From: Cyanobacteria bacterium SIG28 | Lineage (GTDB): Bacteria; Cyanobacteriota; Vampirovibrionia; Gastranaerophilales; Gastranaerophilaceae | Assembly: GCA_015152525.1 (NCBI GenBank) | Contig: SUTU01000008.1 | Span: forward strand, 48,112 to 112,111 | Direction of reading: 5' to 3' | DNA length: 64,000 nucleotides | In this document: piece by piece, positions 16,491-25,798 of the stretch | How the letters are laid out: each line of letters starts with the position of its first letter | Position numbering within the stretch: the stretch's first letter is position 1 | Program-made: the position numbers and the translations under genes | Notes under the pieces: model-generated | What the model saw: the letters and a program-made list of their open reading frames with translations, nothing else | What the model was told of the DNA's origin: nothing | Databases searched by the model: none

Positions 16491-17672
16491 ATGAATAACA
16501 ATAAAAAACTTTTATTTATACAAATACTAGCATTTGTAGGTATTTTATTATCTGTCGAACTTGCTATTATTTACTACAATGCTAACTATAATAAATATGC
16601 ACTATCGAGCTTTTGTTCCGTTAGTGATTTTATTGACTGCGATGGTGTGGCTAAAACTAAAACATCACAATTTTTAGGAATCCCGTTGGCTTATTGGGGA
16701 ATATTCTTTTATTCAACGGTTTTATTTTTAACCTTTGTTGAAAAATTGAAAAAAATTAAATTCTTAAAGTTTTTAGAAGTTTTTAAAAACCCGTTAGCAT
16801 ATATTTTTGTACTTGGATTGATAGCTTTTGCTTGTTCGATGACTCTTGCTGGTATAAGTTTATACGGTATAAAAAAATTATGTATCCTATGCTTTATTAC
16901 ATATTTTATAGATTTAATAATTGCTCTTGTTGCATTAGGTGATTTTAAGAATTTTATACCTCACATAAAATCAACTGTTTTAGATTTTATTGACGGTGTT
17001 AAAACTTATACAAAAACATTTATAGTTTTATTGTTATTATTCAGCGGATTTTTAACTTATAGCGGTATGACATTGAATTTTGTTCCACATATTAAGAAAA
17101 GAAAAGAATTTATAATGTATCGTAGCATGAAAGTTAATCCATACCGGGTAAAAGGTAATATTTTGGGTAACGAAAACGGTAAAGTTATTGTTGAACTTTA
17201 CTCTGATTATGTTTGTCCGTTGTGTTACATTAATAACATAATGATACACAAGGCTGCAAAGGAGTTTTCTAACATACTTGTAATTCATAAAAATTATCCG
17301 TTTGACAAAGAGTGTAATAAGTATATCAGTGCCAGTATGCACCCAAGAGCTTGTTATATGTCAAAAGCTGCTCTTGCTGCTGCAAAACAAAATAACTATT
17401 GGGAAATGAGTTCTTTATTATATGAAAGACAACCTAAAAAAGAAAAACATCTCGTTAAATTGATTGAAGAACTTAATTTTGATCAAGAGAAATTCTTTGC
17501 AGATATGGAATCTGAAGAAGTTAAACAAGAATTAAACGCACAAATGAAAGCTGCATATGATTTGGATATTGACGCAACGCCAACAATGATAATCAATGGC
17601 GATAAGATTGTCGGTATTAAACCTTATGATGAATTAAAGAAAATACTAAAAGATCATGGTGCAAAAAGATAA
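16491..17672 (+). CDS. VKOR-DsbA fusion disulfide-bond forming protein
   Basis: A 393-residue membrane protein that couples a quinone-dependent VKOR domain to a DsbA-like thioredoxin domain, so that disulfides made at the membrane pass to exported proteins. Residues 1-150 are a four- to five-helix VKOR domain with loop cysteines C42 and C50 and active-site CILC (C131, C134). A further helix near 177-195 precedes the extracytoplasmic DsbA-like domain (about 220-393) with active-site CPLC (C242, C245) and a cis-proline in ATPTMII. All key cysteines are present. VKOR fusions are typical of cyanobacteria and some anaerobes. It overlaps queH by 17 bp, giving a two-gene operon. Confidence 0.93.
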   Translation: MNNNKKLLFIQILAFVGILLSVELAIIYYNANYNKYALSSFCSVSDFIDCDGVAKTKTSQFLGIPLAYWGIFFYSTVLFLTFVEKLKKIKFLKFLEVFKNPLAYIFVLGLIAFACSMTLAGISLYGIKKLCILCFITYFIDLIIALVALGDFKNFIPHIKSTVLDFIDGVKTYTKTFIVLLLLFSGFLTYSGMTLNFVPHIKKRKEFIMYRSMKVNPYRVKGNILGNENGKVIVELYSDYVCPLCYINNIMIHKAAKEFSNILVIHKNYPFDKECNKYISASMHPRACYMSKAALAAAKQNNYWEMSSLLYERQPKKEKHLVKLIEELNFDQEKFFADMESEEVKQELNAQMKAAYDLDIDATPTMIINGDKIVGIKPYDELKKILKDHGAKR

Positions 17673-18219
17673 AAGAATATTATTACATACATGCTGTGGA
17701 GTATGCTCTGGATATCCTATTTCTTATCTTAAAGATTTAGGATATTCCGTTGTTGCATATTTTTGTAATCCTAATCTAGACACTGAAGATGAATTTTTAA
17801 AAAGATTATCCGCTCAACAAACTGTTTGTAAATATTTTGAGGTTGACTTGATTACTGAACCATACAACCACAAAGAATATTTGGATTTTATTAACGGTTT
17901 GGAAAATGAACCGGAAAAAGGTATGCGTTGTGAAAAGTGTATTGAAATCAGATTGTTAAAATCTGTTCAAAAAGCTAAAGAGTTAAAAATCACTGAATTT
18001 ACCACGACTCTAACTGTTAGTCCGCATAAAAATTCAGAAAAGATTTTTAAAATTGCCGAAAATATTTGTTCCGAACATAATATACAGTTCTTAGAATACA
18101 ATTTTAAAAAACAAAACGGATTTATTAAAACAAATGAAGTCGCACATAAACTTGATATTTATCGTCAGAAATATTGCGGGTGTGAATTTGCAAAAAAACA
18201 TTTAGAAAAACTAAATTAA
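17656..18219 (+). CDS. queH: Epoxyqueuosine reductase QueH
   Basis: A 187-residue DUF208 protein, the non-cobalamin enzyme that reduces epoxyqueuosine to queuosine in the wobble position of GUN tRNAs. It shows the expected metal-binding cysteines: HTCCGVC (C13, C14, C17), CEKC in the middle and YCGCEFAKK near the end. The start overlaps the VKOR-DsbA gene by 17 bp, so translation is probably coupled. queA, which makes the substrate, lies separately at 27530. No preQ1 riboswitch is possible here since the gene starts inside its neighbour. Confidence 0.93.
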   Translation: MVQKDKRILLHTCCGVCSGYPISYLKDLGYSVVAYFCNPNLDTEDEFLKRLSAQQTVCKYFEVDLITEPYNHKEYLDFINGLENEPEKGMRCEKCIEIRLLKSVQKAKELKITEFTTTLTVSPHKNSEKIFKIAENICSEHNIQFLEYNFKKQNGFIKTNEVAHKLDIYRQKYCGCEFAKKHLEKLN

Positions 18220-18328
18220 AAAAAATAAACCATTCGTATGATTTACTCAAAAGAGAACTAAAGATTATTTTTTTCCTGACGACTAAAGTACTACATGATT
18301 TATAGAGAATAATGTACTCGGAGAATAT

Positions 18329-19978
18329 ATGTCAGAACAAACAATTACCCCAATGTTTACACCTTCGTGTGAAGCCGATAAAATCTTGGAAGAAGCAAGA
18401 ATAGCACACGAAAGGTATTTAATAAAACAACAAGATACAGATTTAGAAAAAGCAATTGAGTGCTATGTTGATGTTATAAAAACTAATCCGTCTATTTCCG
18501 AGTCTTACTATAGATTAGCAAGTCTACTCTTGATGAAAGGTCAGATTAGTGTTGAAGGCGCTTTAGAACAGTGTAAGACTGCTCTAAGTTTAGAACCGAA
18601 TAACCCAAATGCGCATATATATACCGGTTATTTTCAATGCCTTAGCGGAAACTTTGCGGAAGCAGAAAAAGAATTCTCTTTAGCAATTTCACGCTCCGGC
18701 AAAAATTCAGCTCGCCCACGGCTGTTCTTGTCAAAAGTTTTGTTAAATAGAATGAGAGGCAAGGATTCATCCGTTAAAGACGTAATGAAATTCTTGTATT
18801 ACTTCCTATCAGGAAGCATGATGATTATGTGGGACTGTCCTTCACTAAAAATGTTTTACAAATTCTTGGCGAATGATTTTTCAGTATTCTCTTACAAAAC
18901 ATTGGGAGAAACTTTCGAAAAAATGAAATTGTTCCCTTCTGCATTAGAAGCTTATTCCAGAGGACTTGAAAAAACTTCGCAAGGAAACCTGTTCTACCAA
19001 AAAATGGGTGATTTATCTTTAGAATGCAATGATGTAAAGTCAAGCATTGCATGTTATGAAAAGGCTTATGAATTAAATCCGTCTGACAGAGAAGTTTTAA
19101 TTAAGCTTGCAACAATGAGCCAAACTTATTGCCCTGAAAAAGTTGATAGAACAATTGATTATTACAACTCTCTTTTGGAGTTTGGAATCGATTTAGACAA
19201 AATTTACTATGAACTGGGACATCTGTATTTGAAAAAAGCTGACAAAATTCATGCGGTTTCAGCTTTCAAATTAGCAGAAGAATTAAATCCTGAAAATCCA
19301 TACTATAACAATTCATTGGCTTATGCTTATGTTAAAGCCGAACTCTATGATGATGCGATCGAATACTATCAAAGAGCTATTAAACTAAATCCTGATTCGG
19401 AATGGACTTCGATAGTTTGCCATGCTCTTGGTGCTATTTATGCAGAAATTAAAGAAAACTATGAAGCAGCAGAAGCAACATTCAATGCCGGCATGGTTTT
19501 AGATCCTAATAATATTGATATTCAATTGTCATTGGGTGATTTATTCATGGCTCAAAATGATTTAGACAAGGCAATCAAAGTCTATTGCGACGCTATTTCT
19601 GTTGATCCGCTTAATTTTTTGACCTACGCTAAAACAGGTTTAGCTTTATGGGAAAAAGATTACTTGGAAGAAGCTATTGTTGCTTTCCATAAGTCAATTG
19701 AACTTAATCCGGAATTTGAAATTGCTCAAAATAATTTAGGTGTTGTTTACCTTGACGGAATTGGTGATCCTAAAGCTTCTTTAGAGTATTTTAAAAAAGC
19801 AATTGAAATAAATCCTAATTATACTTTGGCATATTTTAATTTAGCAAGAGCTTACCAAGCAATTGGTGATAAAGCCAGAGCAGCTGAATATTATCAAATG
19901 ACAATGGACTTAAATAAAATAACCGAAGAACTATCTGATAAAGATATTCGAAAACGACTCTTTGAGTTGTTCGAATAG
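18329..19978 (+). CDS. TPR-repeat protein (549 aa)
   Basis: A cytoplasmic-looking protein made almost wholly of tetratricopeptide repeats, with repeated patterns such as A-x-E-x-Y-x-R-A-I-K-L-N-P and A-I-E-I-N-P-N-Y-T-L-A-Y-F-N-L-A from about residue 30 to 530. No signal peptide or membrane segment. TPR arrays bind other proteins; partners cannot be told from the sequence. The ATG has GGAG upstream. Transcription ends at a strong terminator 14 bp after the stop. The 109-bp gap before it shows only an imperfect hairpin near 18233. Confidence 0.88.
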   Translation: MSEQTITPMFTPSCEADKILEEARIAHERYLIKQQDTDLEKAIECYVDVIKTNPSISESYYRLASLLLMKGQISVEGALEQCKTALSLEPNNPNAHIYTGYFQCLSGNFAEAEKEFSLAISRSGKNSARPRLFLSKVLLNRMRGKDSSVKDVMKFLYYFLSGSMMIMWDCPSLKMFYKFLANDFSVFSYKTLGETFEKMKLFPSALEAYSRGLEKTSQGNLFYQKMGDLSLECNDVKSSIACYEKAYELNPSDREVLIKLATMSQTYCPEKVDRTIDYYNSLLEFGIDLDKIYYELGHLYLKKADKIHAVSAFKLAEELNPENPYYNNSLAYAYVKAELYDDAIEYYQRAIKLNPDSEWTSIVCHALGAIYAEIKENYEAAEATFNAGMVLDPNNIDIQLSLGDLFMAQNDLDKAIKVYCDAISVDPLNFLTYAKTGLALWEKDYLEEAIVAFHKSIELNPEFEIAQNNLGVVYLDGIGDPKASLEYFKKAIEINPNYTLAYFNLARAYQAIGDKARAAEYYQMTMDLNKITEELSDKDIRKRLFELFE

Positions 19979-19991
19979 TTTTCATATATAT

Positions 19992-20018
19992 AAAAGCCTC
20001 CCGCTTGGGAGGCTTTTT
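19992..20018 (+). terminator. Intrinsic terminator of the TPR gene
   Basis: Stem AAAAGCCTCCC / GGGAGGCTTTTT with GCTT loop, directly after the stop codon; the T-run is on the plus strand. Confidence 0.88.
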
Positions 20019-20052
20019 AGTAATACCAATTTTAAATATTTTGGTTAATATA

Positions 20053-20090
20053 TAGGGCTCATTTTTATGTCGGCATAAAAATGAGCCCTA
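20053..20090. repeat. Perfect 17-bp hairpin (A/T-rich arm, TCGG loop)
   Basis: TAGGGCTCATTTTTATG at 20053-20069 and its exact complement at 20074-20090, loop TCGG. It lies between two terminator-like hairpins of convergent genes. It has no long T-run and is longer than needed for termination, so it may be a processed RNA structure or a degenerate mobile palindrome. Confidence 0.75.
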
Positions 20091-20118
20091 ATAACTTTAT
20101 ATAAAAACAAAGTAAAAT

Positions 20119-20157
20119 CTATCCCCTGCGGTCGGCTTTGCCGACCGCAGGGGATAG
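20119..20157. terminator. Perfect 18-bp G+C-rich hairpin, probable pepA terminator
   Basis: CTATCCCCTGCGGTCGGC (20119-20136) and its exact complement (20140-20157) with a 3-base loop. On the minus strand it follows the pepA stop by 17 bp and runs into ATTTTA. It is far richer in G+C than the surrounding DNA, which suggests an acquired or selected element. Confidence 0.65.
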
Positions 20158-20173
20158 AAGTCTAAAAAACTAT

Positions 20174-21574
20174 TTACTGTTCTAAGATATAGTTTAGTAA
20201 AGTTCTCACACCTGCACCTGATGCCCCTTTACCTAATTCTTTTTGAGGTTTTTCTAAAAACGCAACACCGGCAATATCAATATGAGCCCATTTTACGTCT
20301 TTAACAAATTTCTTTAAGAAACAGCCTGCAGTTGAAGCACCGCCCCAACGAGAACCGGTATTCTTCATATCTGCAATGTCTGATTTTAAACTATCAGCAT
20401 ATTCATCCCAAAGTGGTAATTCCCAAAATCTTTCACCATTTTGTTCTGCTGTTCTAATCAAGTTTTTAACTAAAGTATCATCATTACCAACAATACCGGC
20501 AGCTAAAGAGCCAAGTGCAACCATACAAGCGCCTGTAAGAGTTGCAATATCTATAACCTCATCAACGCCTAACTCAGAAGCGTAACAAAGAGCGTCTGCC
20601 AAAGTTAATCTACCTTCAGCATCAGTGTTATCAACTTCAATTGTTTTACCGTTTTTAGCTGTTAAAATATCTCCCGGTTTATAAGCTGAACAACCCGGCA
20701 TATTTTCACAAGCAGCGATGATACCGTGAACCTCAACTTGAGGATTAAATTCTCTAAGAATACTCATAATTCCTAGAACACAAGCAGCACCCGACATATC
20801 GTCTTTCATTGTTAACATTGATGAAGCAGGTTTTATATCAAGTCCGCCGGAATCAAAAGTTATTCCCTTACCGATTAAGGCAATTTTCTTTTTAGGGTTT
20901 TCGCAAGAATATTTCATATGGATAAATTTTGGTGCTTCCGAGCTACCTCTGCCAACAGCAAGAAACGCGCCCATACCCATTTTTTCACATTCTTCTTTGT
21001 CATATATTTTTGTTTCTAAGCCTAAATCACAAGCTATTGAAGCAAGTTCACTAGGTGTAGCATATTGAGCCGGTTCATTTGCTAAATTTCTGGTAAAGTT
21101 CATAGCTGTAACTATTTTTTCAGCTTTACGAACTTCTTCTTCGTTAGCTTCAAGATAAACTATATTAACATTTTTATCCTTTTTTTCAGACTTATATTTA
21201 TCAAAATTATAATCTGCTATCATAATCCCGATTGCAACTTGTCTTGAATAATCAAATTCAACACCGTTAAAAGCAAAACCAACAGACTTTGCCTCTATAG
21301 ACATAGCTTTTTTTATCGCTTTTGCAGCAATTTCACGAGCTTTGTCTTGATTAAAATCTTCTTTTTTACCAAAACCAACAACTAAGACTTTTCTATGAGG
21401 TTCTTGACCATAAGTAGGTAATAAATAGGTTTCACCAAATTTACCTTCAAAATTATCTTGATCAATTGCATAAGTGTTAGCAATATTGCTTGTTGTTTTT
21501 TCTCCTTCAAACTTGTTAACCACAAGTAAATCACATTCAACAGAAGAAGTATTGTCAATAATTCTAATTTCCAT
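20174..21574 (-). CDS. pepA: Leucyl (cytosol) aminopeptidase, M17 family
   Basis: A 466-residue di-metal aminopeptidase that trims N-terminal residues from peptides in the cytoplasm. The N-terminal alpha/beta domain (1-150) is followed by the catalytic domain with the metal/catalytic lysine in GKGITFDSGGLDIKP, the aspartate in MKDDMSGAA and the signature NTDAEGRLTLADAL. All metal-binding residues appear intact. A strong AAGGAG lies before the ATG. Transcribed alone, toward the hairpin cluster. Confidence 0.95.
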   Translation of the reverse strand: MEIRIIDNTSSVECDLLVVNKFEGEKTTSNIANTYAIDQDNFEGKFGETYLLPTYGQEPHRKVLVVGFGKKEDFNQDKAREIAAKAIKKAMSIEAKSVGFAFNGVEFDYSRQVAIGIMIADYNFDKYKSEKKDKNVNIVYLEANEEEVRKAEKIVTAMNFTRNLANEPAQYATPSELASIACDLGLETKIYDKEECEKMGMGAFLAVGRGSSEAPKFIHMKYSCENPKKKIALIGKGITFDSGGLDIKPASSMLTMKDDMSGAACVLGIMSILREFNPQVEVHGIIAACENMPGCSAYKPGDILTAKNGKTIEVDNTDAEGRLTLADALCYASELGVDEVIDIATLTGACMVALGSLAAGIVGNDDTLVKNLIRTAEQNGERFWELPLWDEYADSLKSDIADMKNTGSRWGGASTAGCFLKKFVKDVKWAHIDIAGVAFLEKPQKELGKGASGAGVRTLLNYILEQ

Positions 21575-21679
21575 ATAATCTCTCCTTTTCCTCTCTTCTT
21601 TATTGTATTGTATACAATTCGAACAGTTTTTTAAATACGTTACTTAGATTATAAGTTAGAAATATTTAAGCAAAGAGGG

Positions 21680-23524
21680 TTAAACACCAAGCGAAGGAGC
21701 AATTTGCACAAATGTTCTTACCAAATTTTCATCCCATTGAGTTCCGGCACCTTCTTCCAATATTGAAATTGCTTTTTCAATATTCATACCTTTTCTGTAA
21801 GGACGGTCGCTTATTAAAGCATGATAAGTATCCGCAATCGCAACAATCTTTGCAGCCAGCGGAATTTCACCATTTGATAAGGCTTCCGGATAACCTTTAC
21901 CGTCAATGCGTTCGTGGTGATATTTTATTATCGGAATTAAATCCCTTAAATTCGGATTTGGTTGTAAAACTTTTTCTGCACCAATAATCGGATGTTGCTT
22001 CATAATTGTCCACTCTTCATCTGAAAGCGGACCTTCTTTTTTAAGTACAGTTTCCGGAATACCGATTTTTCCGACATCATGAAGCAGTGCACCAAGTGTA
22101 ATTCTTTGCACTTCTTTTTCCGGTAAATTTATAGCTCTTGCTAAGGCCTCTGAGAATTTTGAAACAGAAGTTGAATGACCTTTTGTATAAGGGTCTTTTG
22201 CATCAATAGCACCCGCTAAAGAAGTCGCAACTTCCCAAATCCTTGCATCTGACAAACTATCATCAGAATTAAACTTAGCAAGCAATTCTTCTTCAAAATT
22301 TATACCTAGTTGAGAATGGCGTTTTGACACAACTTCCGCATAAGATTTTAGTGCGATATCATCCCAGAAGTTGAAATCTGACGAACTAATAATCGCTGAC
22401 ATTCCGTCTTTATAACCTTTTGCTTGAGAAATATACATCGCCTGTTCTGCCAAGATTAAGAGTTTTTCTTTATCTTCCGCACAATCAGGATATGTTGCCA
22501 CACCAACTGAAACTTTAATTGGGCCAATATCATCAATAAAGCAACAAGAAAGAGAATAAGTTAAAAATTCTGCAACATATTTCGCTTGAGGAGATGATGT
22601 ATTAGGTAAAACAATTGCAATTTCATCACCGCCATAACGACCTGCTACATCGCCTTCTCTGACATTTTGACGTACTTTTTCCGCAACTAGTTTAATAACC
22701 TCATCGCCTTTAGCATGTCCGAGTTCTCTGTTTATTTTTGTAATATTATTTATGTCCATCATTATAATAGACAATTTTTGCTTGTTAGTTTGAGAACGAG
22801 AAATCTCATTAGATAAAATTTCTTGAAAACCTCTATGATTATATAATAGAGTTAAACTATCAGTATTAATATATTCATCACTTTTCTCTAATAAATCAAA
22901 GTTATGCGTTACAAGCGCTATTTGATTTGCAATTAAAGAATACAAAGTTGCATTTTGTTTTGCATAATCATCTTCAATAATAAATACACCAATACATTTA
23001 TTAACAGAAATCAGTGGAATAATCGCTGTTGAATAATTTTTATAATAAGACAAATTTAAATAATCTTGGCTGTTAACAAACTTTGGTTTTCGTTCTTTAA
23101 ACACTTGTATAATAGGATTTGCATCATCCTTTAGAAAGATTTTTGTTGAAAAATTATTACCTAACTTGTCGTGCAATTTTAAGTTAATACAGTTAGATTT
23201 TTCTTTAAATAATCCTACTGCAAAAAAGCTGGAATCTATGTTTTGAGTAATTATAGAAAAAATCTTGCTATAATACTCATTTACGTTTTCGTAATTATTT
23301 ATGTTAATTAATTCATCAACTACAAGTTTATAATTAAGAGTAGAACCTTTTTCATTATTAAAAACAATTGAATGAGGATTAATCAACTGACTTCCGTTGG
23401 TATTGTTGGTTAAAGCATTAACTTTTGATACCAATTTTCCTTGTGAAAATGGCGAAGTTACACGCTGCTTATTCTTTATATTCAAATCTATATCTTGATT
23501 TACGGTTGTTTCTTTATTGTCCAC
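21680..23524 (-). CDS. GAF-GGDEF-HD-GYP cyclic-di-GMP signalling protein
   Basis: 614 residues with three domains: a GAF-like sensor (about 70-215), a GGDEF domain with the GRYGGDEIAIVLP signature near residue 300 and an HD-GYP phosphodiesterase (about 440-610) with HDVGKIGIP, HHERIDGKGYP and ADTYHALISDRPYR. It can thus both make and break cyclic-di-GMP in principle. GGDEI rather than GGDEF or GGEEF is a tolerated variant, so I expect an active or GTP-sensing domain. The start codon is GTG with only a weak GGGAT upstream. The 213-bp gap upstream holds A/T-rich sequence without a clear feature. Confidence 0.92.
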   Translation of the reverse strand: MDNKETTVNQDIDLNIKNKQRVTSPFSQGKLVSKVNALTNNTNGSQLINPHSIVFNNEKGSTLNYKLVVDELININNYENVNEYYSKIFSIITQNIDSSFFAVGLFKEKSNCINLKLHDKLGNNFSTKIFLKDDANPIIQVFKERKPKFVNSQDYLNLSYYKNYSTAIIPLISVNKCIGVFIIEDDYAKQNATLYSLIANQIALVTHNFDLLEKSDEYINTDSLTLLYNHRGFQEILSNEISRSQTNKQKLSIIMMDINNITKINRELGHAKGDEVIKLVAEKVRQNVREGDVAGRYGGDEIAIVLPNTSSPQAKYVAEFLTYSLSCCFIDDIGPIKVSVGVATYPDCAEDKEKLLILAEQAMYISQAKGYKDGMSAIISSSDFNFWDDIALKSYAEVVSKRHSQLGINFEEELLAKFNSDDSLSDARIWEVATSLAGAIDAKDPYTKGHSTSVSKFSEALARAINLPEKEVQRITLGALLHDVGKIGIPETVLKKEGPLSDEEWTIMKQHPIIGAEKVLQPNPNLRDLIPIIKYHHERIDGKGYPEALSNGEIPLAAKIVAIADTYHALISDRPYRKGMNIEKAISILEEGAGTQWDENLVRTFVQIAPSLGV

Positions 23525-23737
23525 ACTAATCCCTTTTCATATATTGCATAATAAAACATCTGAAAATTCACAATTGACTAAATTTAGACTTTTTTTAAAA
23601 AAACTTTACATTATCCCTTTAAAAAACTACGAAACTAACAACTCTATATCTTCATGTTAGCATTTTTTCTGTTTTTTTCCAGTCTTTTTTAGGATTTTAA
23701 TAAAAATTGTTTACAAAACACCATTTCTTTTATTTAA

Positions 23738-24523
23738 CTAACATTGAAAACTACTGATTAATTGACCTTTTGCGCTAGTACTTTTTTTATCTTTCGGCAA
23801 TGTAATTGTAAAGCTATTAAGCATTGCATTAATATTTTCTACCCTTATTTTACCGTAATGAAAATCTATTATTTTTTTGCATAAATTCATTTTTATCCCA
23901 TGTCCGACAGTTGAAAAATGCGAATTATTACAGAACATTCTTCTACATTCTTCTTCTGTCAAAGATTTACCTTGATAGAGTAGTGCTATTTTGATATTAT
24001 TTTTATCTTCTTTAATTGAAATAATAGCTGTACAATTATTTTTTGAATAAGCAACTATTGTAGAAATTAATATAGAAAAAGCTTTTTGAATTTTGAGTTT
24101 ATCTGCATTTATAAAATTATTACTAACATCTGTATCAAAATAAAATCTCAGATTTTTATCTTCTATAATTTTTAAATAATTAGAACAAGTATCTTTTATT
24201 AGTTGAGTAATATTAATTTTTTCGTAATCCAAAACCTGTTCGCCATTTTCAAATCTATAACTGTTAAGCAACATAGAAATCATATCCAAAGAATATTTAC
24301 AAGAAGAATCTATTTCTTCGATTAATTCCAGATTATTTGCAGCAGAACTTTTCTTTAACAGTTCTAAGCCTCTAATTTGCGCAAGAGAAGATACTCTCAA
24401 ATCATGACTCAAAGTTTCAACGAAATATTTTTTTTGATTAATGTATTCGTTTTTTAGTCTGCAATATTTAAAAATTAGCACACAAAAAAGTAATATTAAA
24501 AATAAACCTTTTACAATACTCAT
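23738..24523 (-). CDS. Membrane-anchored sensor histidine kinase with degenerate ATPase domain
   Basis: 261 residues. One membrane helix (about 5-20) is followed by a short linker, a dimerisation/phosphoacceptor helix with H40 in SHDLRVSS and an HATPase-like domain (about 110-245). The G2 box VGHGIKMNLCKKII is recognisable. The N box, normally holding an essential Mg-binding asparagine, reads KAFSILISTIVAYSKN with no asparagine at the expected sites, and the G1 D-x-G-x-G is replaced by LLYQGKS. There is no extracytoplasmic sensor. It may be an inactive or scaffold kinase. AGGA precedes the ATG. No response regulator gene is adjacent; it sits between a cyclic-di-GMP gene and folP. Confidence 0.72.
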   Translation of the reverse strand: MSIVKGLFLILLFCVLIFKYCRLKNEYINQKKYFVETLSHDLRVSSLAQIRGLELLKKSSAANNLELIEEIDSSCKYSLDMISMLLNSYRFENGEQVLDYEKINITQLIKDTCSNYLKIIEDKNLRFYFDTDVSNNFINADKLKIQKAFSILISTIVAYSKNNCTAIISIKEDKNNIKIALLYQGKSLTEEECRRMFCNNSHFSTVGHGIKMNLCKKIIDFHYGKIRVENINAMLNSFTITLPKDKKSTSAKGQLISSFQC

Positions 24524-24598
24524 TTTACTATTCCTATTTGACTATATTTTTATACTAACCGATTTTAATCAATTAGAAATTAGCTGGTTGGGTAAATC

Positions 24599-25705
24599 TT
24601 ATCTTACCAAGTTGAGCAATTGTTTATGTAATTTAACGTTATGAACCCTCAAATAATCCACACCTTTTTGCATTAAAGGATAAGATATAGCAGAACTTAA
24701 GGCATCCTTTAAGTCGTTATCATTATCACTAATACCTAATAACGATTTTCTTGAAACGCCAACCATTAACGGATAATTTAAGGTGAAAAATTCATCAATT
24801 CTATTCAATAATTCAAAATTATCTTCTTTAGTTTTCCCAAAACCTATTCCGATATCAAGAATTATATTTTTTACGTTTTTTGAATTTGCATACTCTGCCT
24901 TTTTGTACAAGCTTTTCCAGACTTCTTCAACAACATCTTTATAATTGCAAATATCAGCAATATTCCTGCCTGAATGTTGAATAACAAGTCCGGATTGATA
25001 TTTTGAAATAACATCAATCATTTTTTTATCAAAATCCAAGCCGGAAACATCATTTACAATTTGAATACCGTTATCTAAAGCAAACTCCGCAACTACAGAA
25101 GAACGAGTGTCAATACTATATAAAAATTCCGGCAATTCTTTAAGTAACGGTTTTAACCTTGAAATTTGTTCTTGAGGTGCAATATCAACAGCACCGGGGC
25201 GAGTGCTTTCTGCCCCTATATCAATAATATCAGCACCGTCTTGTATAAGATTTGAAACATGTTCTATGGCTTTTTTAGTATCAAAATATTTTCCGCCGTC
25301 AGAAAACGAATCAGGTGTAATGTTTAATATTCCGACAAGTTTTGTCCTTCTTGAAACGCATATCAAGAGAGAATCAATCTTTGTTGCTAAATCTTTTAGA
25401 GAAAAAGGTTGTAACTTTAGTTTATCACTAATTTTCTTTAGCTGAGAAAAACTTCCGCCCAGTATTACATCTGTTTTATCAATTTTGTTAGTTAAAACTT
25501 CCCGATGCACACCGCAATCTGCACCAAATGACAAAGCTGTTTGCTTAAGAATATTTGCTTGTGGCAGAGTTAAATCAAAAACCTTGAAAGTTTTATATTT
25601 GAATTTATCTGAAGCTTTAGCACGATACGCTATATCAAACCCAATTTTTTCAAGTTCTAATTCGATATCATCTGTAGTTAAAGTTTTGATAACAAAATCA
25701 TTCAT
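24599..25705 (-). CDS. folP: Dihydropteroate synthase with N-terminal extension
   Basis: Condenses p-aminobenzoate with the pterin diphosphate in folate synthesis. The catalytic TIM-barrel spans about residues 115-368 with GILNITPDSFSDGGKY, DIIDIGAESTRPGA, IVNDVSG, IQHSGR and the terminal RVHNV. The family is usually about 270-280 residues; here a 110-residue N-terminal domain of unknown role is added. The start lies exactly six bases after an extended -10 box, with no SD, so initiation is probably leaderless; this also supports the long N-terminus being translated. Divergent from the 6S-like RNA gene. Confidence 0.92.
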   Translation of the reverse strand: MNDFVIKTLTTDDIELELEKIGFDIAYRAKASDKFKYKTFKVFDLTLPQANILKQTALSFGADCGVHREVLTNKIDKTDVILGGSFSQLKKISDKLKLQPFSLKDLATKIDSLLICVSRRTKLVGILNITPDSFSDGGKYFDTKKAIEHVSNLIQDGADIIDIGAESTRPGAVDIAPQEQISRLKPLLKELPEFLYSIDTRSSVVAEFALDNGIQIVNDVSGLDFDKKMIDVISKYQSGLVIQHSGRNIADICNYKDVVEEVWKSLYKKAEYANSKNVKNIILDIGIGFGKTKEDNFELLNRIDEFFTLNYPLMVGVSRKSLLGISDNDNDLKDALSSAISYPLMQKGVDYLRVHNVKLHKQLLNLVR

Positions 25706-25711
25706 ATCAAG

Positions 25712-25720
25712 ATTTTAACA
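25712..25720 (-). promoter_or_regulatory. folP extended -10 promoter (leaderless)
   Basis: Minus strand TGT TAAAAT (25720-25712), six bases, then ATG at 25705. No -35 match. Confidence 0.65.
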
Positions 25721-25763
25721 CAGAAAATTTATTATAAATATGCAAAAGATATAGATTCCAAAC

Positions 25764-25792
25764 TTGAAAAGTTCAATTAAATATGTAATAAT
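25764..25792 (+). promoter_or_regulatory. Promoter of the 6S-like RNA
   Basis: -35 TTGAAA (25764-25769), 17-bp spacer, extended -10 TGT AATAAT (box at 25787-25792). The predicted +1, 25799, is the first base of the closing stem of the RNA. Confidence 0.65.
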
Positions 25793-25798
25793 ATTATT

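Noticed and set aside
17656-17700. preQ1 riboswitch ahead of queH
   Set aside because: queH starts inside the upstream gene, so there is no leader to hold one; none is visible before queA either.
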